This document shows, in pieces, positions 1 through 12,469 of a stretch of 64,000 nucleotides of DNA (position 1 is its first letter; every line of letters begins with the position of its first letter). The stretch is from Amia ocellicauda (taxonomy: Eukaryota; Chordata; Actinopteri; Amiiformes; Amiidae), in assembly GCF_036373705.1 (NCBI RefSeq), contig NC_089854.1:26338725-26402724 (forward strand), read 5' to 3'. A program made the position numbers and the translations under genes. The notes beneath the pieces were generated by a model that did not search any database, had not been told where the DNA came from, and saw only the letters and a program-made list of their open reading frames with translations.

Positions 1-812
1 CGTGGAGTTTCAATGATCATGAGAACGGTGAGGAATCAGCCCAGAACTACACGGGAGGATCTTGTTAATGATCTCAAGGCAGCTGGGACCATAGTCACCA
101 AGAAAACAATTGGTAACACACTACGCCGTGAAGGACTGAAATCCTGCAGCGCCCGCAAGGTCCCCCTGCTCAAGAAAGCACATGTACAGGCCCGTCTGAA
201 GTTTGCCAACATCTGAATGATTCAGAGGAGAACTGGGTGAAAGTGTTGTGGTCAGATGAGACCAAAATCAAGCTCTTTGGCATCAACTCAACTCGCCGTG
301 TTTGGAGGAGGAGGAATGACCCCAAGAACACCATCCCCACCGTCAAACATGGAGGTGGAAACATTATGCTTTGGGGGTTTTTTTCTGCTAAGGGGACAGG
401 ACAACTGCACTGCATCAAAGGAACGATGGACGGGGCCATGTACCATCAAATCTTGGGTGAGAACCTCCTTCCCTCAGCCAGGGCATTGAAAATGGGTCGT
501 GGATGGGTATTCCAGCATGACAATGACCCACAACACACAGCCAAGGCAACAAAGGAGTGGCTCAAGAAGAAGCACATTAAGGTCCTGGAGTGGCCTAGCC
601 AGTCTCCAGACCTTAATCCCATAGAAAATCTGTGGAGGGAGCTGAAGGTTCGAGTTGCCAAACGTCAGCCTCGAAACCTTAATGACTTGGAGAGGATCTT
701 CAAAGAGGAGTGGGACAAAATCCCTCCTGAGATGTGTGCAAACCTGGTGGCCAACTACAAGAAACGTCTGACCTCTGTGATTGCCAACAAGGGTTTTGCC
801 ACCAAGTACTAA
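1..812 (+). pseudogene. Tc1 transposase (DD34E), frameshifted
   Basis: Two frames together read as one Tc1 transposase. Frame 1 (bases 1-216) gives the end of the DNA-binding region, with [14 protein letters not shown] and the LRREGLKS helix-turn-helix part, and stops in ARLKFANI*. Frame 3 picks up at about 210 as [10 protein letters not shown] and runs to 812. The frame change at 207-213 fits loss of 1 or 4 bases. The catalytic residues are visible in frame 3: WSDETK (first Asp), FQHDNDP (second Asp) and [11 protein letters not shown] (Glu), with 34 residues between the last two, so DD34E. The N-terminus is outside the window. The break means no functional enzyme, although the rest is well kept, so the copy is not ancient. 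Related copies are abundant in many fish. Confidence 0.88.
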
Positions 813-1021
813 GTCGAAGGGGTCAAATACTTATTTCCCTCATTAACATGCAAATCAATTTATAACTTTTTTGAAATGCATTTTTCTGGATTTGTTTGTT
901 GTTATTCTGTCTCTCACTGTTAAAATACACCTACCATTAAAATTATAGACTGATCATTTCTTTGTCAGTGGGCAAACGTACAAAATCAGCAGGGGATCAA
1001 ATACTTTTTTCCCTCACTGTA
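1..1021 (+). mobile_element. Tc1/mariner DD34E element, 3' part, cut by the window edge
   Basis: The transposase-like reading runs from base 1 to 812. It is followed by a 3' tail holding the repeated phrase 'caaatacttatttccctcatt' near 825 and ending 'atcaaatacttttttccctcactgta' around 990-1021, the terminal inverted repeat of a very widespread fish Tc1 family, with the TA target at 1020-1021. The 5' half, with the left repeat and the start of the transposase, lies before the window. The element sits in what I infer to be an intron of slc39a11. It is non-autonomous now because its transposase is broken (see the pseudogene entry). Confidence 0.9.
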
Positions 1022-4000
1022 AGTAGACAAAGTTTCCTGCATATTTAATGTATTCAATAATTTCAGCACAGTTCTTTGCTGCGTTCATGTATCATGTCTC
1101 AGTAACTAATGCACAAAAATACAAAAGTAGGTAAAGTGACAAACAAGCAGCATAGCCTCTTGAAATGAAGATCAAAGTCTAAGTAATTCTAACGTGGTTT
1201 CCATTACAAATGTAAACATTGGCCTCAGGCAAATTGTTTTGTGTTTTTCCTCAGATGATGCAGTGAATGATTTAGGCAGCACTGTGCCATACAGCATGCT
1301 GCTGGTGTTTAATGGTGACTTAAGGTCACAATGGGTCAAATGTAAACTTTCTTTCTTAAAGGTATTTACTTTGTAATAAGGTTTGCAAGAGGACAATGCC
1401 AATTACATTGAAAACTGAAATAACTTCCTATTTAGCAGGGCTGAATATCTATGTTCCCAGACACCAATATATTTCTGTCCTGAAAGTCCACATTGCAGCT
1501 TTAACATTTGAGAATTATTTATTTTACCTACCCAGTGTTACTTTGGAAAGCAACCTAGATATCATTCATTAATTTGCTATGGTTAGGTTTTTTCCCACCA
1601 GTGAACACATTGCACTGATTTTGCCTCAGCCTTGCCATCTGCAGTTCTGTGTTCTTTGAGATCCATGTTCCCTTGACTGGCGTTTAGGATGGAACAGTAA
1701 AGCAAAACAAATAAAACCAGTATATGCTCCAGGTAACTAATCACTTTACAGTGCTATAGTGATCATTATACCCCTTTTAGTTATTCCATCTCTAGGAACA
1801 TTGTTTGTGATTGACAATGCAACCAGAGTTTACAGTCAAACCTCATAACATGCCCTCTGTTATTTAATAAGGGAAAAGGAATTGTGTGAAGTACAACATT
1901 ATTTTTCATTACATCTACGGTAAGACTTACTGAGATACTCAGTATGGCATATCTAGTGAGATCACACAGCATCAACCTGACCAATTCTGAGGAAAATCTT
2001 TAAAAATGTTAGCAATAACAGAGACAATTAGCAGTAAGTGAGTCTTAACAACTCCTGTGGAAACATTTTTTCTGCTTAATTGGTTTTTAACAACCTTCTG
2101 ATTATGTTTTAATGACATCTAATAAATATCAAGTAAAAATATAATTCCCAACAGCTCTAAAAGGTAAGTTGAATAGGAGCATCTAACGCAATATGGCTTA
2201 GTTTCTACTGAATGTTGTCTCGGTTGTTTGGAAGTTTATTAGCAAATCATTGAAATCTCATTTTTAGACATTAAATCAATGACCTAATAATTTCCTCGTG
2301 TGAAACATTTTATTTAATTATTTTCATGATACTATTCTGTTACAGCAGCTGTTTACACCTTAAAAACACAACTTGAAATGTAGTATTATAAACATTCCTG
2401 CTACATTTTTAAGTGCACAACCATTTCAAAGCTTTCTTAATCAATATATCTTTTTGCATTTAAAAAAAATATTAATTTATTAATTAAAGTACATAAAGGT
2501 CCTTAAATATATATATATATTTATTTTTTTATTTTTTTATTTTTTTTACTGCAAACAGGACAACTAAGATTTATTTATAGAACTTTGTTTATAGAAATGT
2601 ATAGAAATCCATGGCCAATGTTTTGAAGTGGTGGCTCAACAACATAACTGATATAATCTGCTTTATATCATACTACTGTTATTTTATGTAGGCTATTTCC
2701 TTTTTTTATTTTTTATATTATGTTTTAGACAGTCACTGTAAGATTATAATGTTGCATTGCTATTTCTTCTGCTGAAAATAAAATAAAAATAGTTACTTAA
2801 AAGATTACAAGGTACTTGCAGAAGAGGTCAAAAGGCCACACATAATGCTCTGAAGCCCACTGTTAGACGTTCTAAGGAATAAACTAATTATTTTGTGTAT
2901 TTAGACTTGAGTAGGCATGACCTTATGTCTTCTGAAATGTTCTTCCCATTTCATCAAAGGAACTCAGCAGTGCTTTTTTTCACTCTTTTGGTTGTTGTTT
3001 TTTCCCCAAAAGCCACAACAATTAGAACATCCGTATAAAAATACAATATAAAAAATATACTTTTCCTTAATAATTAATAAGGAGCAAATTGGAAGTTAAG
3101 TGACTGTCTCTATTTGGCTATTTGTGTTTTGATTTTAATGTTATTTGATTTTATTATTTATTCACTTTTTCTTTGGGGGGCTGAGTTCTATAAGACTTAC
3201 AACCCGCACCATCCCGAAGAGGTGCTCAGTTACTGGTGAGGGAAAACTAAGCAAATTAGAAGCAGTGGTAAATGCATAGTTAAATACCTTATTTCCACTT
3301 TAATTATTTTCACTGAAACAAAGTATTTGCATATTTAACATAGTAAGCATTCATCATTACCTCTCTGGAGGAAATGTATAAAAACAAACAAAAGCAAAAG
3401 CAAAAGCAAAACCAAAAAAGGAAATAAAGAAGAAACTTATATATTTTTCCTTCTAAATAGTAGCTAGTAGCCTTCCAACAAATTCAGATCCTTGAGGAAT
3501 TGCAACTCAAAGTTGATTTAGTAAAACAAAATGCAGATTTAGATTACTGTTTCTACAAAACTGAAGAATTGTATGACAAATCAATATTATGCATTAATAA
3601 TTTAAACAATAAAAAAAAATATTGTTGCACGTGTTTCTGGATACACAACATTAAAAATCATAGTGAGTATTTTGTTTAACTGTAATCAATATTGGTAACA
3701 TGGAGAAGGCACTCTGTTGCCTTTCAATAGGTTCATAAACTTCTCTATAAGGATATTCCAGCACTCGTCCATGCAGAAGCACTCCAAATCGGCCATTTCC
3801 AAAGCACCAAAGCACAGCTTGTGCTCATGGACTGCTTTTTAGAGTTTCTAATGTCTAATGAATGCTGTCAATCTAGCAGGATTAGTTTGTGGTCTTGTTT
3901 TGACTCTCTAGACATTATATCTGGAGAGTCAATTCACTGAAAGTCCAAACAACTGACAAAAGCAACTTGTTAATTCAAGTGAATGGAAACAGAAAACATT

Positions 4001-5465
4001 CACTTTGACAGCAAAATCAATCTTGGGCCTTCTGTATCACAGTTTCAATTAGAGATTATAACAGAAGCTTACTCATGAGCCATGTTAACTGTCTAAATAT
4101 ACTGTTTACTAAAAGAAGAATTTGGATAGTTCAATAGGTTATCAGAGGAAGAATGTGAGAATCCACCCTGCATGGATTTCAAAACCCTACATGCAACTAC
4201 CAAAAATAACAGGATCAATCTAAATTGCAGCTCAACAGACCTTTAGATTGCTCCAAATGACTCCTCTCCTGGGTTGCTCCCAGCAGTGTCCTGGAGATTA
4301 ATCGCAATTTCCCAGAGACTGGAGAGTTGGCAATCCTAAGTTAATGTCAGATCAGTCCCAGGAAAAATGGCACATTGACTGTGCCAGCAGGGGGGGTGGG
4401 GGGGGATAGCCACTTCACACATTACAAACAGTCCTTAACGCAGCCGCTCCAAACAGGTTTTATAATCCAAACCCTGAGACTGAGTGAAGATAAAATGTAC
4501 GCAAAATCACAGTCACAAAACCTGTATTACAAGGCCAGTTATGAAGCTCTGTTAATTCAACTATGATGATTTAGCAGGACGGACTAATCAAAATGGATAT
4601 CTCCCCAGAGAGCCACTTGAACCTAGTGGTAGAGTTCATTGACTTACTAAGGACCTCTGTGAACCGTCCCTTCTCTCCATTCCGCCAAAACCCTTTTCAT
4701 CTCAAACAAATCTATTAGCATAATCCAAACCAGGTTCCACATGATTAATTACGATTTCATATTCTGCACCAGTGACAGGGCTATTTTCAGAATGGTATAA
4801 TTACCCCTTTATTATTCCACTTCAACCTTTGCAGTGTAGTTTCCAAACTTCTGGAGTGCTTAGGTCAAACTTTCAATTTTCTCTCTGTTTCCTGTCAGAT
4901 CCCTTGACAGTTAGGTCAATCAAAAGACTGATTGTTTTTTAAGAAATGCACACTTTCAGTTACAGATTGAGAGGCCTCTCCATCTGTTTAAATATCAATC
5001 ACAATGGGGATGTGGACTGGCTGCGCTACACAGAGATGTTTTTTCCAATTACTTGTCATTAGTGCTTGAGTTTGATCAAAAAGCCGTACTGATAGAAATT
5101 GATTTTCCAATGAAAATCATCATACTTGAATTGAGACATCTTGATCATCCCAGTAAAGCACTATCATTCCACATCAGTGTGTAAAGTCAATAACATTTTT
5201 ATACAAATGCCAAATTAATAATACAAAATTATTAGTTGTCAGATATAATAACTGTTCAGCACCAATACATCATTTTATTTCTTCAGGATCCTGCGTTTGA
5301 GACAGAGTAACCAGTTATATCACCATGTGCACAGAAGGTACAGGTTAGAAAATATCTCAATCCACAATATTTTTGGTAATTCAGTGCATTCGTCCTTGCA
5401 GAAAAACCTTACCAGATGTTTGAAACTTGACTTATAAGAGAAATGGCATTCAGAAAATTGTAACC
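1022..5465. other. slc39a11 intron, no gene seen
   Basis: This stretch is AT-rich non-coding DNA. It holds low-complexity A/T tracts at about 2455-2560, an A-rich (aaaagc) stretch at about 3380-3420 and an almost pure G run at 4390-4405. No reading frame resembles a known protein. It lies beyond the last slc39a11 exon found here, so I infer intron. Confidence 0.5.
4390..4405 (+). repeat. G-tract, 15 of 16 bases G
   Basis: Seven G, one T, then eight G. Such a run can form G-quadruplex structure and is prone to length variation. No gene context was found. Confidence 0.6.
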
Positions 5466-5473
5466 CCTTAAAC

Positions 5474-6636
5474 CAGGGGTGGGGAACCTTTTTCCTATCA
5501 AGGGCCATTCGAGTGATCACAATTGTATTCACAGGCCACAACCTTAATTAATACACCTACATCAAAACATTAATACAGATTAAACTTACATTCTAATGCA
5601 AGAACAAATCACTTTTTTCTAAACGCACACACTGCAGTCAAAACATACATAACTTTATAGCCTACAATAAGCAAAAACCTCAAGTGTAAACATAAATATT
5701 GAAATAATGCTCAAAAGCAATATTTTATAGTTCAAAAATAACTTGCATTTATCAAAACATAATTGTACACTAAAGTAAACACTGTGTAAGCTTAGTTTTC
5801 AACATACAAAGCTACAGTGAATAAAATCAGTGTTTTTCAATAAACTACTATATATTTAGCCTGCATACCTGACAGCTCGGGACAGTCTACACAGGACACG
5901 TTTCTCCACTTTCCCTGCATGAGCTTGTACCTCACACTGCATTTTGACAGCCCTCTCCAGGTGAACACTTTTACTCCACGAATATATAGCATCACAATAA
6001 ATGCTCCTCCACTGATAATGTCCATGAATCATTATTTTGCGTGCGATGTGCCTGCTTTATTGCAGTAGCAATCGCTTATTGATCAGTAGAGTAAAAGCAC
6101 TCGGTGCCATGTGGACCTGCGTTTCACTCGCAATGTTTTCACAACACTGGCACAAACCCACGAATGATCTGTCATTGCCAGCATCACTGATGCCCCTGGA
6201 TCAGTCATGCTCACATACACGGCATTTCCAAAACGGCTCTCTTCAGTCTCCGTTTCAAATTCATGTTTATTTGCAGGGTAATCACTGTATCATCTCAATC
6301 TGACTACAGCTTTAAGAAAACGCCTGTAATGCTATACAATGCGTGTGTTTTTCAAGCACATGAAAAAGTGTAGACAGGTAGAGATCGCCACTTGAGTGCT
6401 AGACTGACTCTACTGTAAAGGGCAGACAGGATTATGCGTTATATTTGATATATTATGTATTTAAATGGCCGGCGAAAATAACCCGATTTTGGCTATTCTA
6501 GGTAAATGTGTTTATAACTTATTTATTTTCATGTTTATGGAGTTAAAACGCAGTAGAGATGTTTAATACTCTAGGGCCAGAGCAAAGAGCCTCAGGGGCT
6601 GTATACAGCCTGGAGGCCGGACGTTCCCCACCCCTA
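5474..6636. mobile_element. Non-autonomous hAT element with perfect 8-bp target duplication
   Basis: The left end begins caggggtggggaacc and the right end finishes gttccccacccct plus one base. These are inverted copies of about 14 bp that differ at the outermost base. Both ends are flanked by the same 8 bases, ccttaaac (5466-5473 and 6637-6644), which is the duplication length of hAT transposons. The terminal motif is the hAT type (CAGGGGTNGGGAAC-like). No intact transposase is visible in the 1.16 kb interior. The short frames there do not resemble a dimerisation domain, so it was probably moved by an enzyme from elsewhere. Confidence 0.88.
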
Positions 6637-9600
6637 CCTTAAACCTTTTATTTAAAAAAATAAACATAGGGTACACTCAGTTGCTGAATTGCCAAAGACC
6701 TTGTGTGTAACTGTCAACTGTATTGAGACCAAACTGCAACTTACAAGGAGGAAATCCATCTTGTGCATGGATAGATGCCTTGAACTGTGATCATTGTCAT
6801 ACATATCTTCCTAATAATAATACAGAATGTCATACAAATATGAATCAAACCAACTCTAATAGGAGGTATGCTCACCACTACAAACATTGCAATTCTGAAC
6901 CACCACAACAGTATTTATGGTGCCAGAACAAAGCAGATACAGTGGTTAGGATGAAGCCAAACACCCACTATCCTTCACAGTTTCTCAAAACCACAGTTGC
7001 AATTAATCTAATCAGTAGTAAATGTACCACTACCACCCCAAATTAGATGCATCACATATTGCATTGTGTGTTGAACTCTGCATGAACTTTGCTGGTGAGA
7101 CTTTGTGGAACCTGCAGTGTGTGTCTGATTGGCTCCATGAACGTTCAACAGCTGCAGGAAGGCAACCCACGGTCAACTCCTGCCTGGGAGAAATCTGCCC
7201 CCATTCTCAAGGCAAGAAGTATATGGTCCCAACTGCAAGACACGGATCAGCCTCTGGGCTTTACAAGAAGCGTGGTCCATTTTCGAGTCAAGGGGACAAC
7301 CACACAGTAAGATGTGAGATGGAAAGAGGTCGTTTGATTGAGGAGAGAAACAGTCACCCTGTTATTACTGTAGCTCAAGGTGTAAATTGATTTGAACATA
7401 AATTGGTCTAGCTAAACTCAAGATCTACAGCGATTACTGTAGTATAGCAATTATGAAGATGTAACACGTTTGGTGTTTTGATCAAACACATTGCCTTTCT
7501 TTGGTCATGGAATCCCTACACTCATGCCACAGTTTCCTATGCTTTTCTCTTCTGAAAGGTGAAGTATGACCAGGTCACAAGTAGGTTTGCGGTTATTACA
7601 AATGTAACAAAAGATACTTTCAAGTACCTGCCTTTCGTTGTGCCTAATGGCAGCCAGTTCTGTTATCCTTCCCCTTTCACAAGGACTAAATGCACAAGCA
7701 CCAATTTAGAGTCAATTGATTTTATTAGGAACTGGCAGAAGTGGCTTTCATCTCAGACACAGACTGGTGGTCCCCATGGCAGCATGCCAAGTTACAATAA
7801 TAAATAAATACATTTGATCCTGTGCATGAACAATTTAAAGCCTGCCTTAACAAAGGGAAAAACACAAAGTGAAGACATATATAAAAATACTAATACCAGG
7901 AGAGACCTGAGAATTAGATAAGCAATACAGCACTACAGAGATGCAATGTCTACTATTGACTGATAAATGTGCATGATTTAAAATGGTAAGAATACAATAC
8001 ATACTGCAAGACAGAGACTAGAATATGTTCATGAAGATACAGGTCCTAAATCATAGTGGCCAAATGGTCTTGTACTGCAGGGGGTTTCATTATACATAAA
8101 TACATCTATTTAATGCTCCAGTCATACAGCAAATCTGCATGCGTTTATTGGTACTGCTTTTGAATACAAGGTATAAAGTATAAACTCTCTGTGTGTTGCA
8201 AAGACACAGAAACATCGCCCTTAAGATACAGAATACATCCCTTGCAGGGAAGTTTTTGAAGGTCTCTACAATGTGGGGATGGCCAATTTGAACTCTGTCC
8301 AATTCTTTAAATTCCTGTGAAATGCCCGAAGTTGTGTCAATCGTGTAGCTGGCAAAACAAAGCATTACATAACTTAATAATTGTGTCACTTGTCTCAGAG
8401 CCAGTGTGACTGATCTTCAGAGCTACACAAAGTACAGATCATCATGCTTCAATTGTGGACATGTATATGTGGTGCAACACTACACTTGACAAACAATATT
8501 CTAATTATATCAATTGTGAAATGATCAACTAACCACACACAATACTATAGGAAAACTTTTAAAGTCTGTTACTCAATTTAAGTCCACCTTACCACTATTA
8601 TTCAAAAGGGAAGAAAAAAGAATTATGAAATGGGCAAAACTAAGCAATTCCTAAGTTCCATCGTGTCACATGCTCTTCCTTCACTATTTCATGTGATAGG
8701 AACTCTCTGTACTCGAAACTTAAACAAGCATACAATTTAGAAATATTGACACTGGGGTCACTGGGCTCCCAGCCGGGAAACACGAGCAAAGGCAATCATA
8801 GGCTCCAATGTTTGTGTGTGTGGATACGAGTGACCAGCATTTAAATTAGTCTCATTAGTATTCTACCTGCATATGCCAATACAATAACTAGGCTATATGC
8901 ACTGCAAATTGCCATTAAACTTTTCCTAACTTTTTCTTTTCAGCATTTACCCTGTTACCATAGACTCGCACACAAGATATAAGATCTGAAAATAACAGGT
9001 GGGGTGGGAGGAATCATGCATTTTCCAAAACATTTAACTTAAAAATCTCAATCAAGATCAATTCTAAATGGTGACCTGGAGACCTGAGCAGTAGTCCTAA
9101 TCACATTTCAAAACTCAGTCTCTATACCATAAAAGTAAGTAGAATTATGAACCGATTTTAAAACTCCAGTGAATATGGCACATTATAGGACACGTGCATT
9201 AAGGATTATGGGATGTGCAGACCTCCGCATGGAACAAAATAGTACCTGAGCCCACAGCAATTTCTGTGGCAGTGGTATGTGCATTGCACTGAGAAACAAG
9301 GAAATAAAAAAACTAGTTTAATACAATTTGTAGACTGTGGAGCTCAGATAAACATATTTAATCCATTTCTTCTTTAATGTTACTTCGCTTAAAAATGTTT
9401 CTTCAATTCATCATCATACTACCAGTGGGATTTCATCATCAGGAACAAGCCTTTTGAACACTAAAAACAATTCAAATTTCAGTTGATTGCACTGTTAAGA
9501 TGATGGGTTTGTATCTATTTTAAACAGTGAGATAAAAGGCCAACACAGCAACAACAAACAAATCCCAGATACTGTGTGGTGTACACAGAAAGGTACATCG

Positions 9601-12469
9601 TATGAATGGCCACACACACCTGGGGGTTTCATTTCGATGCCACTTGTTCTTGTTCCCTGGCGAGGAATGGGAAGCAACACGCTATTTTACCTTACGCCAA
9701 TATGAATATCCCACTCTGCTCGGTTTATTGCTCTCAACTAGTCAACAAAAGAAAATCCAAAAGAAATTTAAGATTTATCGAGGTCACTGAGAGAGGAAGG
9801 GGGGTGTAGAGATAAACAAATCTTGCAGTCAGCAACTATAGCCTATGGGTGAGTAAATTAGATTCTTGGTACTCCTAGGGAAGAGCAATTTATGCTGCTT
9901 ACAGCGTTGGCTAGTGCTTTCAATTATGCCCCAATGCCAAGCTGCAGAATATTAAGGTAGATCCTCTTTTAACCACGTTACTAGCTTAGACAACTTTGCA
10001 CAGCAGGTGAGATGTGTTCATCATTGCAAAAATTAAAAAGATACCACATGGCTCTGAAAATGAACTACCAAGCTGTTCTTCCAATTATTATTGTGCTTAT
10101 CAGGTAATATGTTTATTTTGTTTCACAGCTTCCTCATATGACAAAGTAATAGCTTAGTTGAGCTCCAGCTTTCAATGCTATCTTTAATATTTCTAAAATA
10201 ATTACTTCCTACACTAAATGGCAGGCAAATGTAAGTCAAGATTACATATTATTCCTAAACTTTTTCCAGTTTTTAGTAATTCAAATTCTGCTTCTTGGTG
10301 ACACTGATATTCAATATCATTCATGTTTAGATCTTGTATTAGCAGTGTTAGCAGATCATTTGAAAAATAGAAAATACTGAGGTTCAGTAGCATTCCTCCT
10401 TCAACAACTATGTGCTTAAGAGCTCAAAAGTGGGTGGAAAAAACAAAAACATTATTTGAACAAATCGCTAAATAAGACAGAAACAACTTTTCATAGTCTG
10501 GATTTAGGAAAATGCAAAGAGGCTAGGTTATTTTTCAACATGTTTACTTCTGCTGTACAATCAAAGAGCATATTAAACTAGAAAAAACAAACCTGTCCAA
10601 ATCAAAGAGCCGCAGCAGCTTCAAACACTTTCACGTTTCTTGAAGACAGGTGGTCAGATCTACACAAATTCCCCGGAGATGACTCCAGTTATCAACCCAT
10701 CGATTATGGCTTTTGGTATAATCAGTAGTACCATGTAGGACCTAATCAATAATTTCAACTGAAGGGATTAGTGAAAGAGAATGATCAAAAGACATTCACT
10801 TATGGGATAATGGACATACCCCTCCAGGGCTTTTAAACGTGCAAGCTGTGGGGCGCCAGGGGCCAACAAATTCAGTCTGTACGAACACTTCCAGTATTCA
10901 TTTGTATTCGCCAACAATGACTGTGAGGGGAAGGTTAATATGGAGGTTTTGCCTTGGGGAAAAAAAATATATATACTGGCAGTGCTTCTAAAACAAGTTA
11001 AGGAAGTGAGTGCTCACCGGTGAATTTGTTTTTTTTTTATTTTCCTACTGAGCCGCTAGGCTGCAGACGGGGGGGTGGGGAAACTCTCATAACTGGTCAG
11101 TTTCACTTTCCTTGAGTGAATAGAAGCGCTGCAGAGGGTATGACATCACTGGTGACTGCCATCACTTGTTGCCATATTGAGACACAACTTTGGTGAGTAA
11201 ATGTCATCACCAAGCCTCGAAATATAAAGATCTTCGAAAAACGTATTATAATTTTTTTTTAAAGGGGGTTATGCAGTGAAGCAAAAAACCTACCATTGAC
11301 AAGACTGCCAATTCCATAAAAACAACACAATACTGAAGATAAAGAATATATTGTTTTGAATCAATGTTACATATCTGTGCTGGCTATTGTAGACACAGAC
11401 AAAGGTATGACTGCAAATGTGTGCATTGTGTTCCTGATTTGTTAATGGAGATGGCCAGGATTTATACAAATGTATCCGTCTGCTTGCTAGATCACCTGAA
11501 AATACAGATGGCATTTTACATTCATTTGAAAGGGGCATTTTCTTCACTCGGCAAAGACGGTATTACATACTACAGGCAAAATCCAATGACAAAATGTACA
11601 CTGCTGGTGTAGGGCCCAACAAGTTTGAATTGGCAGTATCAAAGTTTTTGAAAAAGTGTATTTTTTCTTCTGCATTTTCAGCCACAGTAAAAATTCAGTA
11701 AACTATTCTGTGGAGGCTTTTCAACCTGAACCAGCAGTAATCTGTTTGAAAAACTCTGAAAGAGCACAAAGATGCCATTACAAAGTTGAACCCCATCTGA
11801 TAAGTGGTGCAGAGTAATGCATTGTTCATTGTGTGTTGAGCAGCTTCAAGAGTAGCATTTACCTCCAGTAGTCAGTTATACAAGGAAGACACAGTTATAC
11901 TTTTAGGTTGTTAAAGTTCATGTTTAAAAGTTTTAACTGGCAGCAGGTATTTGGACAACTTTCAATCAGTTTGACTGTTGTGTTCTTTCTTGGGTTTATT
12001 AAGGCTTTTCTGCTCCACTGACCATAGCTTCCCTTTTGTCGCCAAGCTTTATTACCTCAAACTTGAGGTCAAAGAATGTACATTTTCTTTTTAATTAACT
12101 ACATGCTTAACACATAACTATAAGTTAAATATTAATATTAATCTATGAATGAGTTTTCCTGACAGATTTCCATCTCAACAGAAACAAAATCCAGTTATTA
12201 AATAATTGTTGTACATTTTATATGATTAGTAACTTGTCTCATGTTCATTTAATATTAGTTAAACAATGAAGTATCACCTGAAGTTATCGCAAAGAAAAAA
12301 AAAGTACACTAAATAAAATAATTTGCTGGCCAATTATGAATTCTATGGCCCAAATCCTCCGGAGGATTTTGGCCAACTCTGAGCCCTGACCCCTTACAGA
12401 GCGTGCCCCTTTTACTCTGTTACAAGATGAATTAACAACTTGCACATTACTTACAAAAGCAATCACACT

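Noticed and set aside
6037..6303. 88-codon frame inside the hAT element as a transposase fragment
   Set aside because: It shows no hAT dimerisation-domain or zinc-finger pattern. The element is treated as non-autonomous.
7022..7390. 122-codon plus-strand frame
   Set aside because: No recognisable domain and no matching splice sites. Overlapping frames of similar length indicate chance opening.
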